Below are positions 8,085-16,048 of a stretch of DNA of 30,578 nt, one piece after another. Below the pieces are notes generated by a model. That model saw nothing but the letters and a program-made list of their open reading frames with translations, did not search any database and was not told the DNA's origin. The stretch comes from a virus: the IMG/VR virus record IMGVR_UViG_3300036944_001504, positions 1-30,578 of that record, one strand, 5' to 3'. A program made the translations under genes and the position numbers. The first letter of the stretch is position 1; every line of letters begins with the position of its first letter.

Positions 8085-9928
8085 TATAGTATGTCTTTTA
8101 ATGATACTGTTTCAAAGATACTTTCGGTATACATTCCTGTTTTTCCTGTACGTGGCTTAAGTGCTACTACTCCTTTTTCGTCTGGTGATCCTAGGCTATA
8201 TACTTTATCATCTAAATCAGCACCAAGGTAGTTGTTGAAATACCCTACATTAGGGCTTACTTCTTTACCATCTAGTGTATATTTGTACTTTTTATATCTA
8301 GCAAGTTTATCATCATCAGATTCTTCATTTATCCCCTCTCTGTCTGCTTCAAATCTATCCTGGTTTGATAAACTTTTCAAAGCTCCTGCTTTTGCTCTAT
8401 TCAATAAACTTAATAAGTGTTTGTATTCTATACCCTTATTAGTATCTGCTTGAGTTGCTGCTTGCTTGTGTAATCTTTCAAACTTAGAAGGTTCAGTTTC
8501 GTACATTGTCATAAATTTACGAACCATATTCTTATCTGCTTCTGTGTCTGTTTCTTCAAATAAATCATCAAAATTTTCTTCGTCAGTAGCTTCTTCATAC
8601 CCTCTTGGATGTGAGATATCATCATCTTCAGCTTCGTCTGGTTGATTCATCCAGTGCTGATCATATGGATAATCTGCATAGATTGCTTCAATTCCTCTAC
8701 CATATCCGTAGATTTGATTATCTTCTAAAAATCTTATTAACTCATCTATATTTTCAGCCTCATCTGGACCTGTCATGATATCGTGAATCCTGTCTGTATA
8801 TCCGTAGATTTGGTTATCCTCTAAATAATCTGCTAATTCACTTTTGTAGTATGAATCTTCTTTAGCTTCTTGTAATTCAAATTCTTCGTCTTCTACCGGC
8901 TCTTCATATGATCCGTATTTTTCTTCTCTTTCATATTTTTCTTCATCATCATATAATCCGCTGATTTCTGAATTTTCTTTCAAGATATTCTTAATTAACT
9001 TTTTAAAGCCCTCTTTTAGTTGTGCTTTTTTTAATCCATTAAAAGTATCTACTGCATTATCTTTCTTTACATCAACCATCTTGTCATGTAGGTCAACTTT
9101 TTTGCTAATTCCTGCTACTTGATTTGTGTAGAAGATTTCATCTTTCTCTAAATTCTTAAGAACTTTAGCTAATGCCTTTTTATATTCTTCCGCCGTTGGT
9201 GTACCGGTTACTTGTAACCCTTCTAACTCAACTCTTAATCCTCTTAAGATTTGCTCATATGGATATTTGTCCATATCGTTAGTTGCTTTGTATCTGTAAT
9301 CTGTTAAGCTTTTATTGGTAAGTCTAGCTTCTTTTAAGCTTTCTGGTTTATTTTTATCTACGTATTTGATAAACTTATTAAGTGCATCTTGTCCTAAAAG
9401 TCCAACCAGTTGCATAATTTGTTTAGGACTTAACCTGTCTAGTCGATCCATCAATTCAGCTTCTGGGTCTCTTCTCTTTTCTTCAGCTACGGGGTACTCT
9501 CTAAACTGATCAATAAATCTTTTTCGAAAGCCTTCGATAGCACCTTTACCTGTACCGGTAATAATATCTCGTACATCGTATTTTTCTGTAGAATTGTTAT
9601 GCTGTCTAACGTAATCGGCTAGCTTTTTTGCATCCAATCCGTTATCGTCTACAAAGTGTTGGGCACCATGTTGACCAACTCCTGTGATTTGATGAATATA
9701 AGCTGCTTCTGGTGAGATTATTATTTCGGGAGTAGTATCTTCTTGATCAATATCCTGTTCCATAGCCTCTTGAATCATCCCTCTGTTCTTAAGAATTTGA
9801 ACAGCATCATCATATCCATTGAAGCGGGTAACTAGGTTAGGTAATTGTAATCTAGCATCTCTTAAGAACTGATCTTTTGAGAATGCTCCTTCATTTACTC
9901 CGTTATATTTTTCTTGTAATGTTCTCAT
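8084..9928 (-). CDS. Large helical prohead/virion protein, unknown function
   Basis: The 614-residue protein lies between a 73-aa gene and gp21. It starts MRTLQEKYNGVNEGAFSKDQ, where V-N-E|G could be a gp21 site, followed by FLRDARLQLPNLVTRFNGYD (21-40). I recall that segment as common to proteins next to prohead protease in related phages. The middle is Lys/Glu-rich and helical. Residues about 320-360 are very acidic (repeated Glu with Tyr). Two tandem copies of a 32-residue unit lie at 363-394 and 395-426. The C-terminal third has a mixed alpha/beta region (YKYTLDGKEVSPNVGYFN). No enzyme motif is visible. An internal core or structural protein is likely; it is far larger than T4 gp67 or gp68. 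Confidence 0.75.
   Translation of the reverse strand: MRTLQEKYNGVNEGAFSKDQFLRDARLQLPNLVTRFNGYDDAVQILKNRGMIQEAMEQDIDQEDTTPEIIISPEAAYIHQITGVGQHGAQHFVDDNGLDAKKLADYVRQHNNSTEKYDVRDIITGTGKGAIEGFRKRFIDQFREYPVAEEKRRDPEAELMDRLDRLSPKQIMQLVGLLGQDALNKFIKYVDKNKPESLKEARLTNKSLTDYRYKATNDMDKYPYEQILRGLRVELEGLQVTGTPTAEEYKKALAKVLKNLEKDEIFYTNQVAGISKKVDLHDKMVDVKKDNAVDTFNGLKKAQLKEGFKKLIKNILKENSEISGLYDDEEKYEREEKYGSYEEPVEDEEFELQEAKEDSYYKSELADYLEDNQIYGYTDRIHDIMTGPDEAENIDELIRFLEDNQIYGYGRGIEAIYADYPYDQHWMNQPDEAEDDDISHPRGYEEATDEENFDDLFEETDTEADKNMVRKFMTMYETEPSKFERLHKQAATQADTNKGIEYKHLLSLLNRAKAGALKSLSNQDRFEADREGINEESDDDKLARYKKYKYTLDGKEVSPNVGYFNNYLGADLDDKVYSLGSPDEKGVVALKPRTGKTGMYTESIFETVSLKDIL
8651..8842 (-). repeat. Tandem 32-residue coding repeat in the 614-aa protein
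   Basis: Two adjacent units (residues 363-394 and 395-426) share the core LEDNQIYGY and a matching upstream helix (SELADY versus DELIRF). The DNA is also similar in the core, which points to a fairly recent in-frame duplication. Confidence 0.75.
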
Positions 9929-9929
9929 G

Positions 9930-10151
9930 TTATTTTTTTTCGTCTAAGTAAGTAAACATTTTTGTATTATAAGGTCTCTTTTTTTTCTCTACTGTTTTAA
10001 AACCTAATCTTTCTCCTTGTTTTGTAGCTGCATTTTTACCTTGACCTTTTTTTGCGAATGCTTTAGGTGTTAGGTATCCTCCAACTGCTCCTGTCATGCT
10101 CATCTCCTCTAATACTTCCCGGACTGCTTCAACTATTTGTGATCTTTTCAT
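9930..10151 (-). CDS. Small basic protein with shared leader, unknown function
   Basis: The 73-residue protein begins MKRSQIVEAVREVLEEMS, a clear example of the short amphipathic leader shared across this window. The remainder, TGAVGGYLTPKAFAKKGQGK onwards, is Gly/Lys-rich and strongly basic, ending YLDEKK. A basic protein with a cleavable-looking leader (V-L-E-E before M-S) in the head-assembly operon would fit a DNA-binding internal head protein, comparable in concept to T4 internal proteins. That is inference; no domain is recognised. It overlaps the 283-aa gene upstream by four bases (ATGA) and ends one base before the 614-aa start. Confidence 0.75.
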   Translation of the reverse strand: MKRSQIVEAVREVLEEMSMTGAVGGYLTPKAFAKKGQGKNAATKQGERLGFKTVEKKKRPYNTKMFTYLDEKK

Positions 10152-10999
10152 AGATTTTTTAACTCGTTTACTAATTCATAGTATTGCATTAAAGAAACTA
10201 GGTGATTGTCGTCTACTTTTTGTGTATTTTTTATCGGAGTGATTGCTTTAGATACTTCCTCTAACTTAATCTTAACTATTTCGTCAGTTACGTTTTTCTT
10301 GTAGGTGTTAATACTTTCCTGCAATTTAACTACCTCTTCGTTGTAAATGTTTCTCAATCTAGTTGATGAGTTAACTGATACAATTACCTCTTTTAGTATA
10401 TTCTTTTGTTCTGGAAGTAAGTCTCCATATTGTGAGTTGAATTTCTCTAAAAGAATCTTATAGGTAAGAAGGCGTAGGTCTTTATCGTACTTGGAGTACT
10501 CCTCCATCATAGTATCCTTGTCTTGGTCTGTCTGTTTTGCTTGAGTTAAGTGCTCAAGAATTGTAGTCTTATTGTCTACAAAAACAGATGGATCTGTTTC
10601 GTTGGGAGTATTTTGAGCCTCCAATAAGCAATACAGTGCTGCTAATGGTTTATAGGCTTCAACTTTAATTGAGAAGAATTCTTCTAAGTCGTAATGGTTT
10701 TTTAGCTCCTTTATTAACTCGTATTTTTGTTTTTTTAAAGTAGTTGCATCTATCTTTTTTGCAATCTCAGTAATAGTTCCTAAAATTGTTTCTGCCTTTT
10801 TAGCTCCTACTCCTTTATTCTTTAAAATATAATCGTATAGTTTAAATTCTTTTACTAAAGAAGTATTTCCTGTATAGAATTTTCTCATTATCTTTACAGC
10901 AGGCGATTCTTTACTAGATAGTGTATCTGCTGCTATCTGCTTTACCAGTAGTTCAAATATAAGTCCAGTGTTTTTATACTTGCTATGTTTAATACGCAT
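10148..10999 (-). CDS. Helical protein between portal and protease, unknown function
   Basis: The 283-residue protein is almost wholly alpha-helical by eye and rich in Lys, Glu and Leu. It starts MRIKHSKYKNTGLIFELLVK, a motif I remember from uncharacterised genes beside portal and prohead protease in T4-like phages of marine and Bacteroidota hosts. There are no cysteine clusters, P-loops or transmembrane segments. It lies directly downstream of the portal gene and leads the unit 283 aa, 73 aa, 614 aa, gp21, 85 aa, with its own TATTTAT element 19 bases upstream of the ATG. A prohead core or portal-chaperone role (where T4 has gp67 and gp68) is plausible from position only. Confidence 0.8.
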   Translation of the reverse strand: MRIKHSKYKNTGLIFELLVKQIAADTLSSKESPAVKIMRKFYTGNTSLVKEFKLYDYILKNKGVGAKKAETILGTITEIAKKIDATTLKKQKYELIKELKNHYDLEEFFSIKVEAYKPLAALYCLLEAQNTPNETDPSVFVDNKTTILEHLTQAKQTDQDKDTMMEEYSKYDKDLRLLTYKILLEKFNSQYGDLLPEQKNILKEVIVSVNSSTRLRNIYNEEVVKLQESINTYKKNVTDEIVKIKLEEVSKAITPIKNTQKVDDNHLVSLMQYYELVNELKNL

Positions 11000-11018
11000 G
11001 TCTATAATTATCTTTGTT

Positions 11019-11025
11019 ATAAATA
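11019..11025 (-). promoter_or_regulatory. Putative late promoter element before the 283-aa/gp21 unit
   Basis: The coding strand reads CCTATTTATAACAAAG, with TATTTAT ending 19 bases before the ATG at 10999. It lies just inside the end of the upstream portal gene region. Confidence 0.55.
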
Positions 11026-11029
11026 GGAG

Positions 11030-12892
11030 TTAATTATCTAAATCCTGAATGTTATTTTCATTAAGTAAATCCGATTCTATTTCTTCTTGTTTCTCAAAGA
11101 TTAGCTGTTTTTTGTTAGAAAAAATATCTTTGTTTCTTAAGAATACAGCTTTAGTTGATAACGTATTTTCTTTTACATTCTCATTATCACTTGGATAACC
11201 TCCCTTCATTCCATGAACACCTAATCTATCTCTTCCTCCTACCGGGTCTTTCTGGGTTCTTAATATGGAGAATTTCTCCCTAGGTCTTCCTTCAGGTTTA
11301 ACATCATTTTCATTATAACCAGCCGGCACCTCTCCTTGCTCTCTACCGTAGATTGTAGCTAGATCATGAGGTGTTCCATAAGACTGTCCTGTTGTTACTG
11401 GGTCATTCCCTTCGTTTTCAATTTGAGATAATCTAAATGCTCGTTTACCATCTTCTCTAACTAGATCTCTCATTTCGTTATAAGTATCTTCTGATAAGTT
11501 AAAGATATTATCGTAGATATAGTCTGAAGAGAATAACTTGGTCTCTTGCATTTGACGAGCTAGATCTATTTTCTCTTTCATTAACGCTACCTTCTCTTGC
11601 TCATAGATAATAGATGGTGTAGTTAACTTAATCTCAAAGTTAGTTAGAGATTCTCCTTTAAATCCTTGAGCGTATAGGTGAACTAATCCAATTTTAGTTA
11701 ATTCGCTTTCTAAGATTCTTTGAATTCTCTCTACCGTTCTAGCAAAACGAATGTCTTCTGCTGCAAGAGTTGCTTTACCTGTTAGGTCTTTTTCGTATCC
11801 AAAATATGCTTTTGGTACTTTTAGTGCAGCAAACATCTTATCTCTTAAGTACTCAATATCCTTAATACCGTCGTAATCTAATCCTTTAGTTGTTTCAATA
11901 CGAGTTGAAGTATCTCCTCCACGAACTGGAAGGTAAAAATCCTCCATCATATTCATCATGTTGAATCTTAGGTTGTAGTCACCTGTTTGTGGATCAACAT
12001 ATGGAGTTTTCTTGATACTGTTAATAGTCTTTTGCATGAACTGCTCTACCTCGTTTGGTGGAATAGAACCTACATTAACGTAGAACATTCTCTTCTCAGG
12101 AGCTCTCATGATACGGTGAATTAACATCGCATCTTCCATCAAAGTCAATTGCTTGTAAATCTTTCTAGCTGGTTCAATATAAGATCTACCATATGGCAGG
12201 TAGCTGGTATCTGATATTAACCTAAAGTGAGCTACTTCGTAGTTCTCTAAAGTAATAATAGTCTTATTTGATTTTGGAATGTAGTTTGGATCTGCTGAAG
12301 AAGCAAGTCCATCTGGATCAATAGTGAAGGTTACTTTGGCAGGATTATTTTTATCCTGTCCTTCGTATCTAGCCATATGGTAGACCGTGTAAGGAAGTAC
12401 GTTATAAACTCCAAATTCTTCTGAGATCTCTAGTTTTAAGAAGAAGTCACCATACTTACACATATTTCTAGTCCAAGACCAGAGGTTGAATTCAATATTT
12501 AATATATCGTAGTATAGGTTGTAAAGTACCCTCTGAATATTCTCATCTGAGGATTTAATTGATAGTACCTCATGCATATCATTTTTCAAGGTAGATTCAT
12601 CTGCTAGTACATCTAAGGTAGATGCAATAAGTGGATCGGAATCCATTGCTTCATAATCTGAATATAATTGAATCCTTAATGTCTGATAATTAAGGTTAGG
12701 GTTGAATATATTCTTATTGTTGTAGATATATAAACGAGAAAATCTATCCAGTAACGAGTTAGTTTGGTACTTTCCGGTTGTCTGAATTTGATTTACGTCA
12801 GCAATTTTTAGTTCAGTACCTCCTACGTTTCTTACTAAAATATCTGTTGAGAACAGTCTCTGTAGGGAGTTGAACAAATTTCTTTCTGCCAT
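11030..12892 (-). CDS. 20: Portal protein, gp20-like
   Basis: The 620-residue protein (T4 gp20 is 524) forms the dodecameric vertex through which DNA is packaged. Recognisable parts are DSDPLIASTLDVLADESTLK (84-103), the central AHFRLISDTSYLPYGRSYIE, MRAPEKRMFYVNVGSIP (compare RAPERRVFYIDVGNLP of T4), then MMEDFYLPVRGGDTSTRIE and IEYLRDKMFAALKVPKAYFG. The C-terminal ~140 residues are hydrophilic and variable. The gene follows the terminase gene with a TATTTAT element 17 bases upstream of the ATG. The overlapping sequence also contains TATAAATA, the T4 late consensus. Confidence 0.95.
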   Translation of the reverse strand: MAERNLFNSLQRLFSTDILVRNVGGTELKIADVNQIQTTGKYQTNSLLDRFSRLYIYNNKNIFNPNLNYQTLRIQLYSDYEAMDSDPLIASTLDVLADESTLKNDMHEVLSIKSSDENIQRVLYNLYYDILNIEFNLWSWTRNMCKYGDFFLKLEISEEFGVYNVLPYTVYHMARYEGQDKNNPAKVTFTIDPDGLASSADPNYIPKSNKTIITLENYEVAHFRLISDTSYLPYGRSYIEPARKIYKQLTLMEDAMLIHRIMRAPEKRMFYVNVGSIPPNEVEQFMQKTINSIKKTPYVDPQTGDYNLRFNMMNMMEDFYLPVRGGDTSTRIETTKGLDYDGIKDIEYLRDKMFAALKVPKAYFGYEKDLTGKATLAAEDIRFARTVERIQRILESELTKIGLVHLYAQGFKGESLTNFEIKLTTPSIIYEQEKVALMKEKIDLARQMQETKLFSSDYIYDNIFNLSEDTYNEMRDLVREDGKRAFRLSQIENEGNDPVTTGQSYGTPHDLATIYGREQGEVPAGYNENDVKPEGRPREKFSILRTQKDPVGGRDRLGVHGMKGGYPSDNENVKENTLSTKAVFLRNKDIFSNKKQLIFEKQEEIESDLLNENNIQDLDN

Positions 12893-12909
12893 TGTAAAAT
12901 GTTTTATTT

Positions 12910-12916
12910 ATAAATA
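12910..12916 (-). promoter_or_regulatory. Putative late promoter element before portal
   Basis: The coding strand reads CTATTTATAAATAAAAC; TATTTAT ends 17 bases before the portal ATG. The T4-type octamer TATAAATA overlaps it (12905-12912). Confidence 0.6.
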
Positions 12917-12921
12917 GTGCG

Positions 12922-14499
12922 TTATCCTAATAGCCAGGAAAGATCTTCTTGTCCGTTTGGCGTCTGCATAAGGTACGGATTATTCTGCATTGGAGCAACG
13001 TTATAAACCGGTGATGCTGTTCTTTGATTTAGGGCTGTGAAGGTGCTCATAGTGGCACGGGTTAGGTCCATACCCTGCTGTCTCATACGAATGGCAGTAT
13101 CTCTTACATATAGTCCTGTTGCAAAAGACATAACTAAGTCATCATTATACCCTGACTGTGCCTGTGCCTTTCCATTTCTCCATATGAATACACGCATTTC
13201 TCCTAATAACCTTTTGGACTGTATAAGAACCGATCTTTCCCTTACATACTCCGTCATCTTAGCTATTACCAGAGGTCTAGTCTTAAGAGACATTGTAAAT
13301 CCTGGTACTAGTTTATCTCTTTCGTATTTAGCCATATATGATTCAACTGTTTCTTGATCGGATCTTGATGAGTAATATAGGTTTTTGTATTCTCTTTCTA
13401 CAATTTGTTCTATTGTTGACCATCCAATATTGGCGTTCTCTACTACAAGTAATGCATCATTGTATTCTGAGGCTATTCCTACCAGTACGTTTCCGTAGTC
13501 CTTGGGTGATATCTTGCCCCTATATTCGGCTACCTGTGTTACTGCTTCAATATCGAATACATGAAAGGCAGAATAATCAGTAGAATCACCTCTAGCAACG
13601 TCAGCTACAACCATGTAGGACTTATTGTAGTCAGGTGACTCCCATACCCATAAATTGCTATCAACTCCCCTCTTCTCTACAGGTTCTTTCTGATATGTTT
13701 CTTCATAGAAAGACATATTCTCTACTTCGAATACAGTATCCCCTGATGATAGGAAGTCGCAGTCGCACTCTTGGGCGGCTTGCTTTTCTCCCAGCTGTCT
13801 TGTCTGTTCATCTCTCCAGGACTGTTCTCTTTCCGGATGTACATCCCACCGTAATTTAACTGGTATGAATCCATTCTCTCCTGATTCGGCTTTTTCCCAG
13901 GTCTTGTGGAACCAGTTACCTACTCCATTTGGTGTGGACAATGCCATACATTGACCTCCGGTAGCAAGGGTTTGTTGTGCTGCAGTAAACGTTTCTTCGA
14001 TATTATCAATAAACGCAGCCTCATCTATTAAAAGTAGTGATACTGCTTCCGAACGAGCAGCATCTGAATTAGATGATTTAGCTGTTATTTTAGAACCGTT
14101 TTTAAGTCTTAGTGATAATTTATTCTTTTCTGTAAAAGGTAATTGTAGCCATTTTGGTAGATTCTCATACATGAAAATCGTTTTAGTTACAAGGTTTCTA
14201 GCTGTTGCTTGAGTGATTGCAAGTGCTAGTACGTTCTTATCTTTATGGAAAACCATTAACCATAATGCATATGCAGAGGCTAATGTTGATATTCCTAACT
14301 GTCTTGACTTTAAGGTGATGATGAATTTCTCATCTCTAAATAGGTGAAGTACGCCTTCTTGGAATGGGTAGAGATTAAATAGAATTCTACCTCTTGTTGG
14401 ATGTTGTATATAGCAATACTTCCTCATGAAGTAAGCTGGGTCTTTTGAGCACTTTAGGTACTCTTGTGCAACTATTTGTTTTATATCTTGTTGTGACAT
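12922..14499 (-). CDS. 17: Terminase large subunit, gp17-like
   Basis: The 525-residue packaging motor has an ATPase half and a nuclease half. Visible are an adenine-binding Q region (LYPFQEGVL, 43-51), Walker A LKSRQLGIST (63-72), Walker B LLLIDEAAF (155-163), coupling motif ALSTPNG (186-192), and the RNase H-like nuclease triad VVADVARGDSTDYS (Asp300), LLVVENANIG (Glu354) and NDDLVMSF (Asp453/454). The Walker A lacks the usual GK(T/S) lysine. Lys64 at the start of the loop probably replaces it, a variant known in lambda-type terminases, so the enzyme is likely active. It is shorter than T4 gp17 (610). No small terminase subunit (gp16) is recognised nearby. A terminator and a TATTTAT element precede it. 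Confidence 0.96.
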   Translation of the reverse strand: MSQQDIKQIVAQEYLKCSKDPAYFMRKYCYIQHPTRGRILFNLYPFQEGVLHLFRDEKFIITLKSRQLGISTLASAYALWLMVFHKDKNVLALAITQATARNLVTKTIFMYENLPKWLQLPFTEKNKLSLRLKNGSKITAKSSNSDAARSEAVSLLLIDEAAFIDNIEETFTAAQQTLATGGQCMALSTPNGVGNWFHKTWEKAESGENGFIPVKLRWDVHPEREQSWRDEQTRQLGEKQAAQECDCDFLSSGDTVFEVENMSFYEETYQKEPVEKRGVDSNLWVWESPDYNKSYMVVADVARGDSTDYSAFHVFDIEAVTQVAEYRGKISPKDYGNVLVGIASEYNDALLVVENANIGWSTIEQIVEREYKNLYYSSRSDQETVESYMAKYERDKLVPGFTMSLKTRPLVIAKMTEYVRERSVLIQSKRLLGEMRVFIWRNGKAQAQSGYNDDLVMSFATGLYVRDTAIRMRQQGMDLTRATMSTFTALNQRTASPVYNVAPMQNNPYLMQTPNGQEDLSWLLG

Positions 14500-14517
14500 G
14501 TTATATATTTATATACT

Positions 14518-14524
14518 ATAAATA
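14518..14524 (-). promoter_or_regulatory. Putative late promoter element before terminase
   Basis: The coding strand reads TTATATTTATAG, with TATTTAT ending 18 bases before the terminase ATG and immediately after the terminator. A TATAAATA octamer follows at 14506-14513, only six bases from the ATG. Confidence 0.6.
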
Positions 14525-14533
14525 TAAAGGTAT

Positions 14534-14560
14534 AAAAAAACCCACCTTTGTGGGGTGGGC
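14534..14560 (-). terminator. Rho-independent terminator before terminase
   Basis: The coding strand has GCCCACC, a short loop, GGTGGG, and seven T. It ends the unit that finishes with the 290-aa gene and is nearly the same hairpin as at 7201-7225. Confidence 0.93.
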
Positions 14561-14579
14561 TAGTCTTTTATTTTTAGAA

Positions 14580-15452
14580 TTACTTATCTTCTTTTTTAAC
14601 TTCTTTTTCTTTAAACTTTTTCTCTCCTATTTTTTCTAACTTCTCGATATTCTTTCTTAACGCCATAACATCTTTTTTCATCTGCTTAAGTTTCGTAATA
14701 TCGATATGCTCAGCATTTTCTCCTTCTTCAAGTCCTGTTGCTTTTTCTTCCAAAGCATTAGCTACTTCTTTCATTCTAGATACTTTATAATCGTGGCCTG
14801 CTTTGTCAGTCTCCTTTTCTATCTCTTGCATTAATTTCTCAATGTTCTCGTATTTTGGAAGTGGATTTTCTTTTACCATTTCTTCTCCTTCTGAATAAGT
14901 AGGACCCTGTGGTGCTGGTTCTCCTCTTTTTTCAGCTTTGAAGATTGCATTATCGTCCCCATGTCCTTCTAGTCCTAGAGCATCTTCAACCATCTCTACT
15001 AGGCGTTTTTCTCTAGCAGTTAATTTTGATTCTCTTACATCTTCTCTTGGCAATCCGTTTTTCATCATATCTATTGCCATATCTGTGGAATCTTCTGGTA
15101 CAGCGTTTTCCTCTTCTAACTCACCTTCAGTTTCACTTAATCCTAATTTTTCAAACTTCAATAAAGAGTTTGCTAGATATTGATCTAACTTACCTTTATT
15201 GTTGATGCTTTTTAAAGTATCTAGAATTTGTTGTTTTGAGTTTATTCTTGAAGGCTCAATTAAGTCAATAACCAACTGTTTTGCTCTGTTTAGGTCTTTT
15301 TCTGCCCAAGCTGCTTGAATTACTTGCTCTAGTTTTGATTTCGGTGAGTAACCTTCTTCCTGGGTCTCTTCTTTAGTTTCTGCTAGAAGTTGTGCGTTTT
15401 TTGTAAGTTTATTCTCTGATAGGAATGTTCTTAAATTAAAGTTATCTGCCAT
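14580..15452 (-). CDS. Helical Lys/Glu-rich protein before terminase, unknown function
   Basis: The 290-residue protein starts MADNFNLRTFLSENKLTKNA. This is a short leader-like segment with possible gp21-type sites (F-L-S-E|N and L-L-A-E|T). Residues about 40-110 form a helical domain (LEQVIQAAWAEKDLNRAKQL). The middle is acidic and disordered. The last ~90 residues are a highly charged coiled coil (MQEIEKETDK, then a Lys-rich end). No enzymatic motif is present. It stands alone between a TATTTAT element and a terminator just upstream of terminase. It could be a core or internal protein; a small-terminase role cannot be excluded from position, but no DNA-binding motif is seen. Confidence 0.7.
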   Translation of the reverse strand: MADNFNLRTFLSENKLTKNAQLLAETKEETQEEGYSPKSKLEQVIQAAWAEKDLNRAKQLVIDLIEPSRINSKQQILDTLKSINNKGKLDQYLANSLLKFEKLGLSETEGELEEENAVPEDSTDMAIDMMKNGLPREDVRESKLTAREKRLVEMVEDALGLEGHGDDNAIFKAEKRGEPAPQGPTYSEGEEMVKENPLPKYENIEKLMQEIEKETDKAGHDYKVSRMKEVANALEEKATGLEEGENAEHIDITKLKQMKKDVMALRKNIEKLEKIGEKKFKEKEVKKEDK

Positions 15453-15471
15453 TGTGTTTTTTATTTTGTTT

Positions 15472-15478
15472 ATAAATA
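15472..15478 (-). promoter_or_regulatory. Putative late promoter element before the 290-aa gene
   Basis: The coding strand reads ACTATTTATAAACAAAA, with TATTTAT ending 19 bases before the ATG at 15452. Confidence 0.55.
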
Positions 15479-15517
15479 GTTTCTTTTTATCTAAAAGTAG
15501 TTTACCTGTCTGTACCT

Positions 15518-16048
15518 CTATAATGCTTCCGGGGTTTCTTCCTCGGGACTTTCAAATTCTTCTGCCCCTGGTTCTTCTGCTGGTATTTCTTCTCCTGGAA
15601 ATTCACCTCCACCACCGCCTCCGGCTGCTGCTTCTGGTGGTACTGCTCCAAATGCTTCTCCTCCTGGTTCTTCACCTTGTGAGATTGGGCCGTTCTTAAG
15701 TATATCGTTTAACTTGTCTAACGCTTGTTGGTATGACGCTGTGCCTAGTAGGTAATAGTTCTTTCCTTCAATTTGAGCTTCAAAGCCTTTTCCTAGCCAT
15801 TTTAAGTAGAATGATTGTCCGTTCTTAAGTACAACTGAAAAGGTAGACGGTTTTGGTGCTACCCATTTTACATCTTCTACAAATTCATCATATTCAGGGG
15901 TAAGTAAGCTAACTAACGTCTTCTTAACTGTTGGGAACTTACCTAGTATTTCTTGGGTAGATGTCTTTAGTACAGGTACTTCTGGTGTTTCTCTTAGGAC
16001 CTCTATGTATGCTTCTAGTAGTAGGTCTCTTAATTCTGATCTTTTCAT
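15518..16048 (-). CDS. Virion-associated protein with leader and Pro/Glu-rich tail, unknown function
   Basis: The 176-residue protein begins [20 protein letters not shown], one of the clearest shared leaders, with L-L-L-E|A matching the gp21 consensus. A compact beta-rich domain follows (about 60-125: [20 protein letters not shown], then [16 protein letters not shown]). The last ~50 residues are low-complexity Gly, Pro, Ala and Glu, with a run of five Gly. No catalytic motif is visible. It shares one base with the stop of the 563-aa gene. It may be an internal head or minor virion protein; that depends on the leader interpretation. Confidence 0.75.
   Translation of the reverse strand: MKRSELRDLLLEAYIEVLRETPEVPVLKTSTQEILGKFPTVKKTLVSLLTPEYDEFVEDVKWVAPKPSTFSVVLKNGQSFYLKWLGKGFEAQIEGKNYYLLGTASYQQALDKLNDILKNGPISQGEEPGGEAFGAVPPEAAAGGGGGGEFPGEEIPAEEPGAEEFESPEEETPEAL

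Noticed and set aside
12922-14499. Terminase as a pseudogene because the Walker A lysine is missing
   Set aside because: All other ATPase and nuclease residues are intact, Lys64 can substitute, and the frame is full-length.
14506-14513. TATAAATA as a classical T4 late promoter for terminase
   Set aside because: It lies six bases from the ATG, which would give an almost leaderless message; the TATTTAT element 18 bases upstream fits the window-wide pattern better. It is not excluded.
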